A stretch of 38,811 nucleotides of DNA from Pseudomonadota bacterium (GTDB taxonomy: Bacteria; Pseudomonadota; Gammaproteobacteria; Burkholderiales; Sulfuriferulaceae), in NCBI GenBank assembly GCA_021790515.1, contig JAJYHV010000012.1, forward strand, positions 1 through 38,811. The letters run 5' to 3'. The notes under the pieces are model-generated. The model was not told the DNA's origin, searched no databases, and was given only the letters and a program-made list of their open reading frames with translations. Shown here in pieces: positions 1-8,389 of the stretch; positions within the stretch are counted from its first letter, which is position 1, and every line of letters starts with the position of its first letter. The translations under genes were made by a program, and so were the position numbers.

Positions 1-356
1 AAAGGTTTCAAGGCGTTCATGACGATTTCGCCTATCTGTCGCGAAGGTAGTTCGCGTTCACCCAACGACAGGATTTGTCGGATGACGCCATGAATGGCTT
101 TATCGACATATTCCGTTGGAACCGGTCGCTTGTGCAGCGCGCGTGTGAAACCCTCGCGTAGTTTTTCGTTGGAAAATTCTTCCCGGTTACCATTGGATTT
201 GACGACTTGGGGCAGGCGCAGGTCGCTGGTTTCATACGTGGTAAAACGTTTGTCACAGACGGTGCAACGCCTTCTGCGGCGGATGGAGTCACCGGATTCG
301 GAAACCCGCGAATCGATGACTTGTGTGTCCAACGTACCGCAAAAGGGGCATTTCAT
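1..356 (-). CDS. nrdR: Transcriptional repressor NrdR (3' end cut by window)
   Basis: NrdR is a zinc- and nucleotide-binding repressor of ribonucleotide reductase operons. The 118 visible codons start at ATG 356 and run off the left edge without a stop; the family is usually about 150 aa, so roughly the last fifth is missing. The N-terminus MKCPFCG followed by CTVC near residue 31 forms the four-cysteine zinc ribbon, with the basic stretch RRRRR between them. The ATP-cone domain follows from about residue 49 ([13 protein letters not shown]) and continues to the edge. It lies 50 bp downstream of glyA on the same strand, a common glyA-nrdR pairing in beta- and gammaproteobacteria. The spacer holds an 11-bp tandem repeat (separate entry). 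The identity is very clear from the sequence. Confidence 0.95.
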   Translation of the reverse strand, partial: MKCPFCGTLDTQVIDSRVSESGDSIRRRRRCTVCDKRFTTYETSDLRLPQVVKSNGNREEFSNEKLREGFTRALHKRPVPTEYVDKAIHGVIRQILSLGERELPSRQIGEIVMNALKP

Positions 357-375
357 GAGATATCAACCGTCATTA

Positions 376-410
376 ATTATCATCAAATTATCATCAACAA
401 TCGTCATCAA
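376..410. repeat. 11-bp tandem repeat in glyA-nrdR spacer
   Basis: ATTATCATCAA occurs twice in direct succession at 376-386 and 387-397, followed by a degenerate 13-bp copy at 398-410 that ends inside the glyA stop codon. On the coding (minus) strand each unit reads TTGATGATAAT, so each carries an ATG directly overlapping TGA. It fills most of the space between the glyA stop and the nrdR start. Confidence 0.8.
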
Positions 411-1654
411 CCGTACACAGGAAAATCAGCGCACAATTTTTGTACTGCGGCAATGGTGTTGCGGGTGACCGCAGCATCTTGCGGAGCATCCAGCACATCG
501 GCAATCAGATGGGCAAGCCGATGTGCTTCGTTGGCGCCGAATCCGCGCGTGGTCATGGCCGGAGTGCCGATGCGAATGCCAGAGGTGACAAACGGTTTTT
601 GTGGATCATTCGGGATGGCGTTTTTATTGACGGTGATGTGCGCCAGACCCAAAGCGGCTTCGGCCTCTTTGCCAGTCAGATTTTTGGGGCGCAGATCGAC
701 CAGGAATAAATGCGAGTCCGTGCGGCCGGACACAATGCGCAAGCCGCGCTGTTGCAGAATATCCACCATGATGCGTGCATTGGCGATGACTTGTTTCTGG
801 CTGGCTTTGAAGTCATCGCGCATGGCTTCGGCCAAGACAATGGCCTTGGCGGCGATGACGTGCATCAAGGGGCCGCCCTGTGTGCCGGGGAAAATGGTGG
901 AATTGAGCTGTTTTTCAAATTCATTGCGAGACAGAATCAAGCCGCCACGAGGACCACGCAGTGTTTTATGCGTGGTCGTGGTGACAAAATCGGCGATACC
1001 GACCGGGCTGGGGTACTCGCCTGCCGCAATCAGGCCGGCGTAATGCGCCATGTCCACAAACAGATAGGCGCCTACACTGTCGGCGATGTCACGAAAACGC
1101 TGCCAGTCGATGACCAGAGCATAGGCTGAAGCACCGGCGACGATCATTTTTGGTTTGTGTTCTTGCGCCAATCGGGCGACTTCGTCGTAATCGATGATTT
1201 CGGTTTCCGGATGCAAGCCATACGTGATGGCGTTGAACAGTTTGCCGGAAAAATTGACTGAGGCACCATGGGTGAGGTGTCCGCCATGGGCAAGCGACAT
1301 GCCGAGAATGGTGTCGCCGGGTTTGAGCACCGATAAATATACTGCGGCATTGGCCTGTGAGCCGGAATGAGGTTGTACATTCACATATTCTGCACCAAAC
1401 AAGGCTCGGGCACGGTCAATCGCCAGTTGTTCGATGACATCGACATATTCACAGCCGCCATAATACCGTTTGCCAGGATAGCCTTCGGCATATTTGTTTG
1501 TCAGTATGGAACCTTGGGCTTCCATGACGGCGGGGCTGGTGTAGTTTTCCGATGCGATCAGTTCGATGTGATCTTCCTGACGCTGGCGCTCATGGGTAAT
1601 GGCTTGCCAGATGGCTGGATCGGTTGCGGCGATGGTGTCCTGGTGTTTGAACAT
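407..1654 (-). CDS. glyA: Serine hydroxymethyltransferase
   Basis: This PLP enzyme converts serine and tetrahydrofolate to glycine and 5,10-methylene-THF, the main cytosolic source of one-carbon units. The 415 aa match the usual bacterial length. The PLP-binding lysine lies in [14 protein letters not shown] at about residue 230. The substrate-site stretch [15 protein letters not shown] lies near residues 29-43, and the glycine-rich GGHLTHG near 124-130. The start is ATG 1654, preceded on the minus strand by a run containing GGAACG about 8-13 bases upstream. It is transcribed away from the lipoprotein gene at 1911, so 1655-1910 is a divergent control region. nrdR follows on the same strand. 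No riboswitch-like fold was recognised in the leader. Confidence 0.97.
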   Translation of the reverse strand: MFKHQDTIAATDPAIWQAITHERQRQEDHIELIASENYTSPAVMEAQGSILTNKYAEGYPGKRYYGGCEYVDVIEQLAIDRARALFGAEYVNVQPHSGSQANAAVYLSVLKPGDTILGMSLAHGGHLTHGASVNFSGKLFNAITYGLHPETEIIDYDEVARLAQEHKPKMIVAGASAYALVIDWQRFRDIADSVGAYLFVDMAHYAGLIAAGEYPSPVGIADFVTTTTHKTLRGPRGGLILSRNEFEKQLNSTIFPGTQGGPLMHVIAAKAIVLAEAMRDDFKASQKQVIANARIMVDILQQRGLRIVSGRTDSHLFLVDLRPKNLTGKEAEAALGLAHITVNKNAIPNDPQKPFVTSGIRIGTPAMTTRGFGANEAHRLAHLIADVLDAPQDAAVTRNTIAAVQKLCADFPVYG

Positions 1655-1796
1655 GATGTATCGTTCCTGCTGTTGAATGTCGAAAAAGCCGTTTAAAATA
1701 CAGCGGCTGAGTTACAGGGTGGTATTCTAACATGTCGTGGCGTGTGTTTTCTGTGAAAAATATGATGATAGGCTCACACAAACTCGTTTTTTTGCG

Positions 1797-1802
1797 TATA
1801 AT
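1797..1802 (+). promoter_or_regulatory. -10 box (TATAAT) for Ala/Pro-rich lipoprotein gene
   Basis: A perfect TATAAT lies at 1797-1802, about 109 bases before the ATG at 1911. The -35 region at the proper distance (around 1774-1779, CTCACA-like) is poor. Transcription starting near 1809 would give a leader of about 100 nt. That leader includes an arm pair ACTTGC (about 1841-1846) and GCAAGT (about 1864-1869) that could form a short hairpin. A good Shine-Dalgarno (GGAG) lies near 1900. Confidence 0.55.
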
Positions 1803-1910
1803 TTCGGCACGAGCGAAAATTTTGGTTTCGTTTCGTCCAGACTTGCGCTATCGTTCTGGCGTGTGCAAGTTTACCTAAGACTGTTTTTTTGAATATTTGG
1901 AGATACATAA

Positions 1911-2231
1911 ATGACCCGTTCCTTGCTGATCGCCGCTCTGATGGCTTTGTCTTTGACTGCTTGTGGCAAAAAAGACGAAGCTCCCGCTCCTGATGCTTCT
2001 GCTCCTGCTGCTGACAACTCCGCTGCTGCTCCTGCTGCTCCAGCTGCTGCTCCTGCTGCTCCAGCCGCCGCTCCTGCTGCTCCAGCCGCTCCTGCTGCTG
2101 ACAACTCTGCTGCTCCAGCCGCCGCTCCTGCTGCCGGCGCTGCTCCAGCCGCTCCTGCTGATGCCGGCGCTGCTCCAGCTGCTGCTCCTGCCGCTCCTGC
2201 CGCTCCAGCTGCTCCTGCTGGCAGCAACTAA
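1911..2231 (+). CDS. Ala/Pro-rich low-complexity lipoprotein
   Basis: This is a 106-aa protein with a lipoprotein signal (lipobox LTAC, Cys18) followed by GKKDEAPAPDAS. About 75 residues then consist almost only of Ala and Pro in AAPAAP-type steps, broken by two ADNSA blocks and two Gly-Ala blocks, and the chain ends in GSN. After lipidation it would be an extended, flexible tether on the periplasmic face of the inner or outer membrane, since no folded domain is visible. The DNA is a GCTGCTCC/GCTCCTGCT repeat, so copy number may vary. Flanked by its own TATAAT promoter and a strong terminator, it is monocistronic and probably well expressed. Such proteins are often annotated only as hypothetical. 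I do not assign a function. Confidence 0.8.
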   Translation: MTRSLLIAALMALSLTACGKKDEAPAPDASAPAADNSAAAPAAPAAAPAAPAAAPAAPAAPAADNSAAPAAAPAAGAAPAAPADAGAAPAAAPAAPAAPAAPAGSN

Positions 2232-2251
2232 TCAGCTGTTTTTGTGGCAAG

Positions 2252-2279
2252 AAAAGCCGACTCTTTGAGTCGGCTTTTT
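2252..2279 (+). terminator. Rho-independent terminator after lipoprotein gene
   Basis: A 12-bp perfect stem (AAAAGCCGACTC at 2252-2263 with GAGTCGGCTTTT at 2267-2278) has a TTT loop and a T-run. It sits 21 bp after the lipoprotein stop codon. The A-tract on the left arm means it could also work in the opposite direction. Confidence 0.9.
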
Positions 2280-2289
2280 GTTTTTGGCG

Positions 2290-2295
2290 TACAAT
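2290..2295 (+). promoter_or_regulatory. Putative -10 box (TACAAT) for ygfZ-queF
   Basis: TACAAT at 2290-2295 lies directly behind the lipoprotein terminator and 33 bases before the likely ygfZ start. The -35 position falls in the right arm of the terminator stem and is weak (TTGAGT at 2265-2270 with a 19-bp spacer). Confidence 0.4.
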
Positions 2296-2327
2296 ATCCG
2301 CATCAAAACAATTTCATGGTAGGTAAA

Positions 2328-3269
2328 ATGATGGCGACAGCGTTGGATGCAGGATATGTTGATTTGTCGGTATTGGGGTTGATCGCCGTTTCGGGTGATG
2401 ATGCAATCACATTTTTGCAGGGACAATTAACCAGCGACGTACGTCAATTGGCCTCCGGGCGAGTGCAGTACAGTGGTATGTGTACGCCCAAGGGACGTTT
2501 GCTGGCGAGTTTTCTGCTTTGGCAGTCCGGTACTACCATATTTATCCAGTTGCCGCAAACCTTGCAGGAGAGCATCCAGAAACGTTTGTCGATGTATGTG
2601 TTGCGCTCGAAGGCAAAATTGGTGAATGTCGTGGCTGAATGGCAACGGTTTGGTGTGGTGGGTGCGGGTGCCGCTACACTGGTTGGTCAATTGGTTGAAC
2701 TGCCTGTCCAAAACATGGCAATGCGTGAAACGTCTGGGTTAATGGTGTTGCGACTTGCTGATGATCGTTATGAACTGATGGTGCCATTGTCTCGGTGTGA
2801 AGCCGTGGCGACCACCCTGGCAGCAGCTGCGATGGCGCTTTCGATTGACGAGTGGGTCGGCTTGGATATTGTAGCGGGCGTGCCCGTGATATTACCTGCC
2901 ACACAAGAACAGTTTGTACCGCAAATGGTGAATTTTGACCTTATTGGCGCAGTGGATTTCAAAAAAGGTTGTTATACCGGGCAGGAAATTGTCGCCCGTA
3001 GTCAATATCTGGGAAAATTGAAGCGTCGCATGTACCGTATTCACGCCACAGAGTCGATGGCGGCGGGCGAGAGCCTGTTTAGCCCCGAGATGGGCGATCA
3101 GGCCAGCGGGATGATTGTGCAGGCAAGGTCGGCGGCAAGTGGCGGCTGGGACGCGCTGGCGGTGGTGCAGGTGAGTTGTGTTGGCCATGCGTTGCACTTG
3201 CGCTCTCCCGATGGTGAACAGGTGACATGGCAGGAATTGCCCTACGCAGTGAGTACGCTGGATGGTTGA
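2328..3269 (+). CDS. ygfZ: Folate-binding Fe-S/tRNA-modifying protein YgfZ (CAF17-like)
   Basis: YgfZ belongs to the GcvT-like folate-binding family and supports assembly or repair of certain Fe-S enzymes, including MiaB-type tRNA modification. The diagnostic motif KGCYTGQE lies at about residues 213-220, followed by IVARSQYLGKLKRR. The reading frame stays open further upstream, but that part overlaps the preceding terminator. The starts at 2328 or 2331 (ATGATG) follow a GGTAGGTAA ribosome site, and 2328 is chosen here, giving 313 aa. The N-terminal domain shows the expected FLQGQLTSDV stretch near residues 29-38. The last 8 bp overlap queF, so the two are translationally coupled. Identity is clear; only the exact start is open. 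Confidence 0.92.
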   Translation: MMATALDAGYVDLSVLGLIAVSGDDAITFLQGQLTSDVRQLASGRVQYSGMCTPKGRLLASFLLWQSGTTIFIQLPQTLQESIQKRLSMYVLRSKAKLVNVVAEWQRFGVVGAGAATLVGQLVELPVQNMAMRETSGLMVLRLADDRYELMVPLSRCEAVATTLAAAAMALSIDEWVGLDIVAGVPVILPATQEQFVPQMVNFDLIGAVDFKKGCYTGQEIVARSQYLGKLKRRMYRIHATESMAAGESLFSPEMGDQASGMIVQARSAASGGWDALAVVQVSCVGHALHLRSPDGEQVTWQELPYAVSTLDG

Positions 3270-4092
3270 GTCGGGAGAATGTTTGTTGGGGCAAGCGGTA
3301 GATTATGCCGCTAACCGTGATGCCAGTATTTTGTTTGCCTTGGCAAGGGCGCCGTTGCGCGTTGAAATTGGTGTGGGCGTTGCGTTGCCTTTTCTTGGCG
3401 CGGATGTCTGGAATGCGTATGAGTTGTCTTGGCTGAATATGCGTGGCAAGCCGGAGCTCGCGCTGGCAACGCTGATATTCCCGGCGGAATCCCCTTTCAT
3501 GATTGAATCCAAATCGCTCAAGCTGTATCTGAATGCTTACAGTCAGAAGAACATGCCAGATATGGAGGCAGTGCGACAACAAATAGCCACCGATTTGTCT
3601 CGTGTGGCAGGTGCTGCGGTGCAAGTGCGGATGCGCCACCCGGCTTCTCTTGAAGGAGAAGCGATGACTGAGTTGCCCGGTTTGTTGCTTGACCGGCTTG
3701 ACGTGCAGATACATCCTGATGATGACGGCGTGAGGCTGTTGAGAACGGTAGCAGGTGAGCCACCGATAGAGCAGACGCTTGTCTCCCGGTTGCTGAAGTC
3801 CAATTGTCCGGTAACGGGGCAACCCGATTGGGCCAGCGTACAGATTCACTACCACGGCAGTCCGATTGACGAAGCTGGTTTGTTACGTTACCTGATTGGT
3901 TATCGTCGGCACCAGGCGTTTCATGAGCAGTGCGTCGAACAGATTTTCATGGACATCTTGCATGCGTGCCAACCGATGCGTCTATCCGTGCATGCGCGCT
4001 ACACCCGGCGCGGTGGATTAGACATCAATCCATGGCGCAGCAATTTTTCGACTGCGGGCTTACCGGACAATATCCGGCATCCACGGCAGTGA
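3262..4092 (+). CDS. queF: NADPH-dependent 7-cyano-7-deazaguanine reductase (long QueF)
   Basis: QueF reduces preQ0 to preQ1 in queuosine biosynthesis, using NADPH in the cytosol. At 276 aa it is the two-half (tunnel-fold tandem) long type. The N-terminal half carries ESKSLKLYLNAYSQ, with Glu82 in the QueF signature. The C-terminal half carries SNCPVTGQPDW, with the catalytic Cys182 that forms the thioimide intermediate and the nearby Asp189. FHEQCVEQIF follows in the substrate site. The ATG at 3262 overlaps the end of ygfZ by 8 bp. ygfZ-queF pairing makes sense as two genes touching tRNA modification, though this is inference. A GC-rich hairpin lies 35 bp downstream. Confidence 0.95.
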   Translation: MVESGECLLGQAVDYAANRDASILFALARAPLRVEIGVGVALPFLGADVWNAYELSWLNMRGKPELALATLIFPAESPFMIESKSLKLYLNAYSQKNMPDMEAVRQQIATDLSRVAGAAVQVRMRHPASLEGEAMTELPGLLLDRLDVQIHPDDDGVRLLRTVAGEPPIEQTLVSRLLKSNCPVTGQPDWASVQIHYHGSPIDEAGLLRYLIGYRRHQAFHEQCVEQIFMDILHACQPMRLSVHARYTRRGGLDINPWRSNFSTAGLPDNIRHPRQ

Positions 4093-4126
4093 GTTGTGTT
4101 CATCCTGTTTCTTTTTTGGTCCGAAA

Positions 4127-4146
4127 CCCCGGCCTGAAGGCCGGGG
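4127..4146. repeat. CCCCGGCC-TGAA-GGCCGGGG hairpin, IS200/IS605-end-like
   Basis: A perfect 8-bp stem with a four-base loop lies between the converging queF and BI-1 genes. There is no T-run, so it is not a classic terminator. The core CCGGCC-loop-GGCCGG is the same as in two hairpins at 16463-16480 and 16566-16581. It therefore looks like a dispersed repeat, possibly a leftover end of an IS200/IS605-type element, that may double as a transcript end. Confidence 0.6.
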
Positions 4147-4211
4147 ACGAGTGTGACATCTCAACCGTCGCGTTGTGCGCGATCATCGCACGACGCCATG
4201 GAACACTCCGG

Positions 4212-4904
4212 TTAACGTCGCTCGTTGCCGGACAGTGCCATTAACAGGTTGAGCAGATTGACAAAAATGTTGTATACATCCAGATAAATGGATAGTGTGG
4301 CCATGATGTAATTGGTTTCGCCGCCACGAACGACACGGCTGACATCAAACAGCAGGAAACCGGAAAATACCATGATGGCAATGGCAGAAATCGCCAATGA
4401 TGCGGCAGGTACCTGAAAGAAGATGTTGGCAATCGATGCCAGTATCAGCATCACCAGTCCGACCATCAGGAACTGACCCAAAAAGCTGAAATCTTTTTTG
4501 CTGACAATTGCAATGGTAGACATGGTGAGCAATATCGCACCGGTACCACCGGCTGCCATGCCAATCAGTTGCGCGCCATTGCTCATGTGTAACGCGACTT
4601 GCAGAATTGGTCCGAGCATGAGTCCCAGCAGAAAAGTAACGCCTAGCAACAGTACGACGCCCATGCTGTTGTTACGGTTGGCTGCGATGCCCATGAACAG
4701 GCCGAACATGGCAGCGAGCATGAGCAGCGATGACAGGAGCGGATGCTGGGCCATGAACAGGAAGTTCATGTGAACGCCCATGTTCGCTCCGATGACAGTC
4801 GGAATCATGGTGATCCCGAGCATCATCCATGTGTTGCGCATGACTTTTTGTTGTTCGGCAACCGGGGCGGTTGCCGTGTTGACGTAGGGGTAATCGTAAG
4901 GCAT
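4212..4904 (-). CDS. Bax inhibitor-1/YccA family membrane protein
   Basis: This is a 230-aa inner-membrane protein of the BI-1 (TMBIM) family, which includes E. coli YccA and YbhL and bacterial calcium-leak channels. It is almost wholly hydrophobic, with about seven membrane segments; examples are MLGITMIPTVIGANMG, LLSSLLMLAAMFGLFMGIA and FLMVGLVMLILASIANIFF. The C-terminal part contains SGFLLFDVSRVVRGGETNYIMA, holding the conserved Asp/Arg/Glu pattern. The start at 4904 is chosen over further-upstream options because AAGGAAACA lies just before it. YccA interacts with FtsH in E. coli; whether this one does is not shown. The N-terminal NTWMMLGITMIPTVIGA pattern resembles betaproteobacterial members. 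Confidence 0.9.
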   Translation of the reverse strand: MPYDYPYVNTATAPVAEQQKVMRNTWMMLGITMIPTVIGANMGVHMNFLFMAQHPLLSSLLMLAAMFGLFMGIAANRNNSMGVVLLLGVTFLLGLMLGPILQVALHMSNGAQLIGMAAGGTGAILLTMSTIAIVSKKDFSFLGQFLMVGLVMLILASIANIFFQVPAASLAISAIAIMVFSGFLLFDVSRVVRGGETNYIMATLSIYLDVYNIFVNLLNLLMALSGNERR

Positions 4905-5091
4905 ATTGTTTCCTTGTGGTGAACCATCAATGCCGGTAAGACTAACCGAGCTGGTGAAAAGTTGCAAGTTTTGTGTCAGTTATTCTGCATATTGTATCTG
5001 ATCCGGGCTTATCATGGGTTTGGCCACTTTTCGGGTAAAAAAATGTCTCACCTCTGGTGGGTGATGTTCAGTTCGCGCCGGAGCAATAAAC

Positions 5092-6378
5092 ATGAAACCG
5101 TGGTGCTATTTGTTGTGGGGAATATTGATGCTGGATCAATACGCGATAGCGGGTAACATTCAAGCAGTCCCGCAGACAGAATCCATCGTTTTGGGGATGG
5201 GGTGTTTTTGGGGCGCTGAAAAACGTATGGATGAGCAACCCGGGGTAATATCCACGGAGGTTGGTTATGCGGGTGGGGTGGGTGTTGCGCCCAATTATGA
5301 ATCGGTATTGGCTGAAGCCCGACGCTACGTCGCCTCGACCCATGCCGAGGCGGTGCATGCTGAAGTGGTAAAGGTGACGTTTGACCCGGCGCGAACGAGT
5401 TTGCGCCATATTTTGGCGGCATTTTGGGAGAATCATGATCCGACGCAAGGTAACCGTCAGGGAAACGACGTCGGCGCCAATTACCGGAGCATCATTTTGT
5501 ATGATTCACCTGATCAACGTTTGGTGGCAGAAGAAACCAGGCAAACATACCAGATGGCGCTGACTCGTGCAGGCTATGGCAAAATCACCACTGAAATTGT
5601 TCCGTTGCAACGGTTTTATCCAGCGGAAAATTGGCATCAGAAATACCTGCAAAAGCATCCGGATGGATATTGTGGCTTGGGTGGGACGGGGGTGGCGTTT
5701 CCGGGCGACGTGACATATCGGTATAGCGCGCCTGTGCCTGCGTTGGATGGTCGACAATTGAATCAGGCACGGCAGCTGGTTGTGTTTGAAGGGGAGGATT
5801 GCCCTTATTGCCGTCAGTTTGCACATGATATGTTGTCACATTGGCGTGCCAGTGTTCCTGTCATGACAAGCCTGTCTGCCCAACCACCGACGGGATGGAA
5901 GTTGAAATCGGCATTATGGGCAACACCAACAATCGTGTTGTTTGAACAGGGACAGGAAATCAGCCGTTATACCGGTTATGATGGCGATGTTCCCCGTTTC
6001 TGGCGCTGGATAGGGGAGGAAATATTGACGCCCGAGCAACGGGAAATCGCTTTGCATGGTGGCACGGAGCCCGCATTTACCGGGTCATTTCTGGATAACC
6101 ATCAACCTGGAACGTATGTCGACGCTGTGACCGGGCAACCATTGTTTCGTAGTGATGCCAAATTTGACAGCCGCAGCGGTTGGCCGAGTTTTTTTGCTCC
6201 GGTTCCGGGCGCATTGGTCTTGCGTGAAGATGATAGCCATGGCATGCATCGGGTGGAAGTATTGAGTGCCAGTTCCGGCATACATTTGGGGCATGTGTTT
6301 GATGACGGCCCACCACCCACGGGGCAGCGTTATTGCATTAATAGCGCCGTCTTGCGTTTTGTAGCAGATAAACGCTGA
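5092..6378 (+). CDS. msrAB: Peptide methionine sulfoxide reductase MsrA-thioredoxin-MsrB fusion
   Basis: This 428-aa protein repairs both S- and R-methionine sulfoxide. A hydrophobic N-terminus (about residues 4-20) suggests export or a membrane anchor. MsrA follows, with catalytic Cys38 in GCFWGAE, FWENHDPTQG near 111-120 and a recycling Cys194 in DGYCGLGG. Residues about 225-310 form a short thioredoxin-like domain with CPYC (237-240) and the cis-proline stretch WATPT. MsrB comes last, with SGWPSFF, GIHLGHVFDDGP and catalytic Cys415 in RYCINSAV. No zinc CxxC pairs are present in MsrB, and Ser362 sits where PilB-type MsrB has its resolving Cys. The order A-thioredoxin-B differs from Neisseria PilB, where the thioredoxin domain is first. 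GGAG precedes ATG 5092. It lies upstream of grxD, a second thiol-redox gene. Confidence 0.93.
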   Translation: MKPWCYLLWGILMLDQYAIAGNIQAVPQTESIVLGMGCFWGAEKRMDEQPGVISTEVGYAGGVGVAPNYESVLAEARRYVASTHAEAVHAEVVKVTFDPARTSLRHILAAFWENHDPTQGNRQGNDVGANYRSIILYDSPDQRLVAEETRQTYQMALTRAGYGKITTEIVPLQRFYPAENWHQKYLQKHPDGYCGLGGTGVAFPGDVTYRYSAPVPALDGRQLNQARQLVVFEGEDCPYCRQFAHDMLSHWRASVPVMTSLSAQPPTGWKLKSALWATPTIVLFEQGQEISRYTGYDGDVPRFWRWIGEEILTPEQREIALHGGTEPAFTGSFLDNHQPGTYVDAVTGQPLFRSDAKFDSRSGWPSFFAPVPGALVLREDDSHGMHRVEVLSASSGIHLGHVFDDGPPPTGQRYCINSAVLRFVADKR

Positions 6379-6554
6379 CGGCGTGTTTGTTTTCATCCGG
6401 ATTTTTATGTGAGACGTTGCAACGGGGCGTTGTGATTTGAACACTGGCTGATTGTAAATCCGGAACAGTGCAACGGTTGACGTGCCGGCTATCTGCAGCG
6501 TATCATACCCGATGAAATTTATCAGGTATTGTCATTAAACGAATGGAGAGCGGT

Positions 6555-6875
6555 ATGAGTGCACAGGATAAGATTCGCGAACAAGTGACAGGACATGCTG
6601 TGGTGTTGTATATGAAGGGTACGCCTCAGTTTCCGCAATGTGGTTTTTCTGCCAATGCCGTGCAGTTACTCAAGTCTAGTGGTGTCAAGGATCTGTTTAC
6701 GGTGAACGTGTTGGCCGAACCGGAAATTCGTCAGGGTATCAAGGAATATGCCAATTGGCCGACCATTCCGCAACTGTATGTCAAAGGCGAGTTTGTCGGC
6801 GGCTCGGACATCATGAAGGAGATGTATGAGGCAGGTGAGTTGCAGACATTGATTGCAGGGGTTATGTCGGCATAA
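6555..6875 (+). CDS. grxD: Monothiol glutaredoxin Grx4 family
   Basis: This is a 106-aa monothiol glutaredoxin with the CGFS motif at residues 29-32, preceded by KGTPQFPQ and followed by the conserved NWPTIPQLYVKGEFVGGSDI glutathione-binding stretch. Family members carry a glutathione-ligated [2Fe-2S] cluster and work in Fe-S delivery and iron sensing rather than as general dithiol reductases. An ATG at 6543 is in frame, but the GGAGAG at 6545-6550 fits the ATG at 6555, which gives the family's normal N-terminus MSAQDKI. It lies 176 bp behind msrAB and converges with der; no terminator was seen in the 92-bp gap to der. Confidence 0.95.
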   Translation: MSAQDKIREQVTGHAVVLYMKGTPQFPQCGFSANAVQLLKSSGVKDLFTVNVLAEPEIRQGIKEYANWPTIPQLYVKGEFVGGSDIMKEMYEAGELQTLIAGVMSA

Positions 6876-6967
6876 TCTTTAGGGAAGCGCTGATTTACTC
6901 CGCCATGAGCAGTGTTGCGGGTTATGGTGGATGGCTGATGCTTTTCTGGTTGGTGGCAGGTAAAATC

Positions 6968-8389
6968 TCATTTTGAGGGTGTGCGTTTCGGTACTGCTCG
7001 CTTGCTCGCGCGAACCGGAAAAACACGCCGTTTCTTGGCGCGGGTTTCGGAAACTGTTTCCCGGACAGGTTTTTTTTCTGCGTAAGGATTGTGGCTGACA
7101 TTGAATTGCACTTTGAGCGGGGTGCCATGCAGCTGGAAGGCGCGCAGGAAAACGCCTTCCAGATAACGGCGGTAGCTTTGAGCAATTTGATCCAGCGCAT
7201 TGCCGTGGATAACGATGAGTGGCGGATTCATTCCTCCCTGATGCGCGTAACGTAATTTGGGGCGGAAAGCGCCGGTGAATGGTGGTTGGTGCGCAGCAAC
7301 GGCATCGATGAGTACCCGTGTCAGCAGTGGCGTGGGCAGTTTGGCCATGGCTGCCTTGTAGGCTTCGTCGACCGAGCGTAGCAGGCCGGTGAGACCACTG
7401 CCATGCAGTGCTGAAATATAATGGAAACGGGCAAATTCGAGGAATTGCAGTTTGCGGGCAATTTCCCGTTTGATGTGATCGCGTTCATAGTCGCTCATGC
7501 CATCCCATTTGTTGACAGCAATGACCAATGCGCGCCCTGCCTCGAGAATGAAGCCGGCCAGATGCGCATCTTGTTCGCCGATGTCGGCGTGGGCGTCGAG
7601 GACTAATACCACGACATTGGCATCAGCAATGGCTTGCAGGGTTTTGATGACGGAAAACTTTTCGATGGCTTCAAAAACCTTGCCGCGTTTGCGTACACCG
7701 GCGGTATCGATGAGAGTGTAATGGTGACCTTGGCGTTCAAAATCGATATAAATGCTATCGCGTGTGGTGCCGGGTTGATCGAAAGCGATGACGCGTTCTT
7801 CGCCGAGCAAGGTGTTGACCAGGGTAGACTTGCCCACGTTGGGACGTCCGACCAGTGCAATCTTGGGATGTTCGGGTTCAGGTTCCGCCACCTGTTCGGG
7901 TAAATGCGCCAATGCGACATCGACCAGTTCGTTCAGGCCTTCGTTGTGGCTGGCTGAAATGGTCAGAGGCGTGCCCAGTCCCAGTTCATAAAATTCGGCG
8001 GCAGCAATGTCGTGTTGGATGCCTTCAGCTTTGTTGACCACGACATGCACCGGACAGGCAGCTTGACGCAATCGGTCGGCGATGATTTTATCCTGTGCAG
8101 TGCAACCGGTTCTGGCATCGACCATGAATAGCACAACGTCTGCTTCGTCGATGGCTTGCAAGGTCTGGCGCGCCATTTCATGCATGATGCCGTCTTTGAC
8201 GACGGGTTCCAGTCCGCCGGTATCGACGACCAGATAGGGTTTGTCGCCCAGCTTGCCCAATCCGTAATGGCGGTCGCGGGTGAGCCCCGGTAAATTGGCC
8301 ACCAGCGCATCACGGGTTTTGGTCAGTTGATTGAATAAGGTGGATTTGCCGACATTGGGACGACCAACCAGAACGATGGTCGGTTTCAT
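6968..8389 (-). CDS. der: Ribosome-assembly GTPase Der (EngA)
   Basis: Der is the double-GTPase factor needed for 50S subunit maturation. This 473-aa copy has two G-domains with GRPNVGKS P-loops at about residues 9-16 and 181-188, switch motifs DTGGL and DTAGV, NKAEG and NKWDG guanine-recognition sites, and a C-terminal KH-like domain from about residue 350. The last 35 residues are strongly basic, as in many family members. It is the last gene of the ndk-to-der run; its ATG overlaps the bamB stop by 4 bp (ATGA), indicating coupled translation. Confidence 0.97.
   Translation of the reverse strand: MKPTIVLVGRPNVGKSTLFNQLTKTRDALVANLPGLTRDRHYGLGKLGDKPYLVVDTGGLEPVVKDGIMHEMARQTLQAIDEADVVLFMVDARTGCTAQDKIIADRLRQAACPVHVVVNKAEGIQHDIAAAEFYELGLGTPLTISASHNEGLNELVDVALAHLPEQVAEPEPEHPKIALVGRPNVGKSTLVNTLLGEERVIAFDQPGTTRDSIYIDFERQGHHYTLIDTAGVRKRGKVFEAIEKFSVIKTLQAIADANVVVLVLDAHADIGEQDAHLAGFILEAGRALVIAVNKWDGMSDYERDHIKREIARKLQFLEFARFHYISALHGSGLTGLLRSVDEAYKAAMAKLPTPLLTRVLIDAVAAHQPPFTGAFRPKLRYAHQGGMNPPLIVIHGNALDQIAQSYRRYLEGVFLRAFQLHGTPLKVQFNVSHNPYAEKKPVRETVSETRAKKRRVFPVRASKRAVPKRTPSK

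Noticed and set aside
207-1129. Plus-strand open frames opposite nrdR and glyA
   Set aside because: Both minus-strand genes are unambiguous families with intact motifs, and the plus frames show no recognisable pattern.
1655-1910. A riboswitch in front of glyA
   Set aside because: Looked for glycine- or tetrahydrofolate-riboswitch conserved cores; none visible, and the leader is short.
1774-2250. Long open frames on the minus strand and in another plus frame across the Ala/Pro lipoprotein gene
   Set aside because: They arise from the low-complexity GCTCCTGCT repeat, which lacks stops in several frames; they give Gln/Arg-, Leu- or Ala/Gly-rich chains without signal, motif or ribosome site.
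2244-2327. N-terminal extension of YgfZ
   Set aside because: The extension would be encoded by the lipoprotein terminator and the ygfZ promoter, and the family starts at the later ATG.
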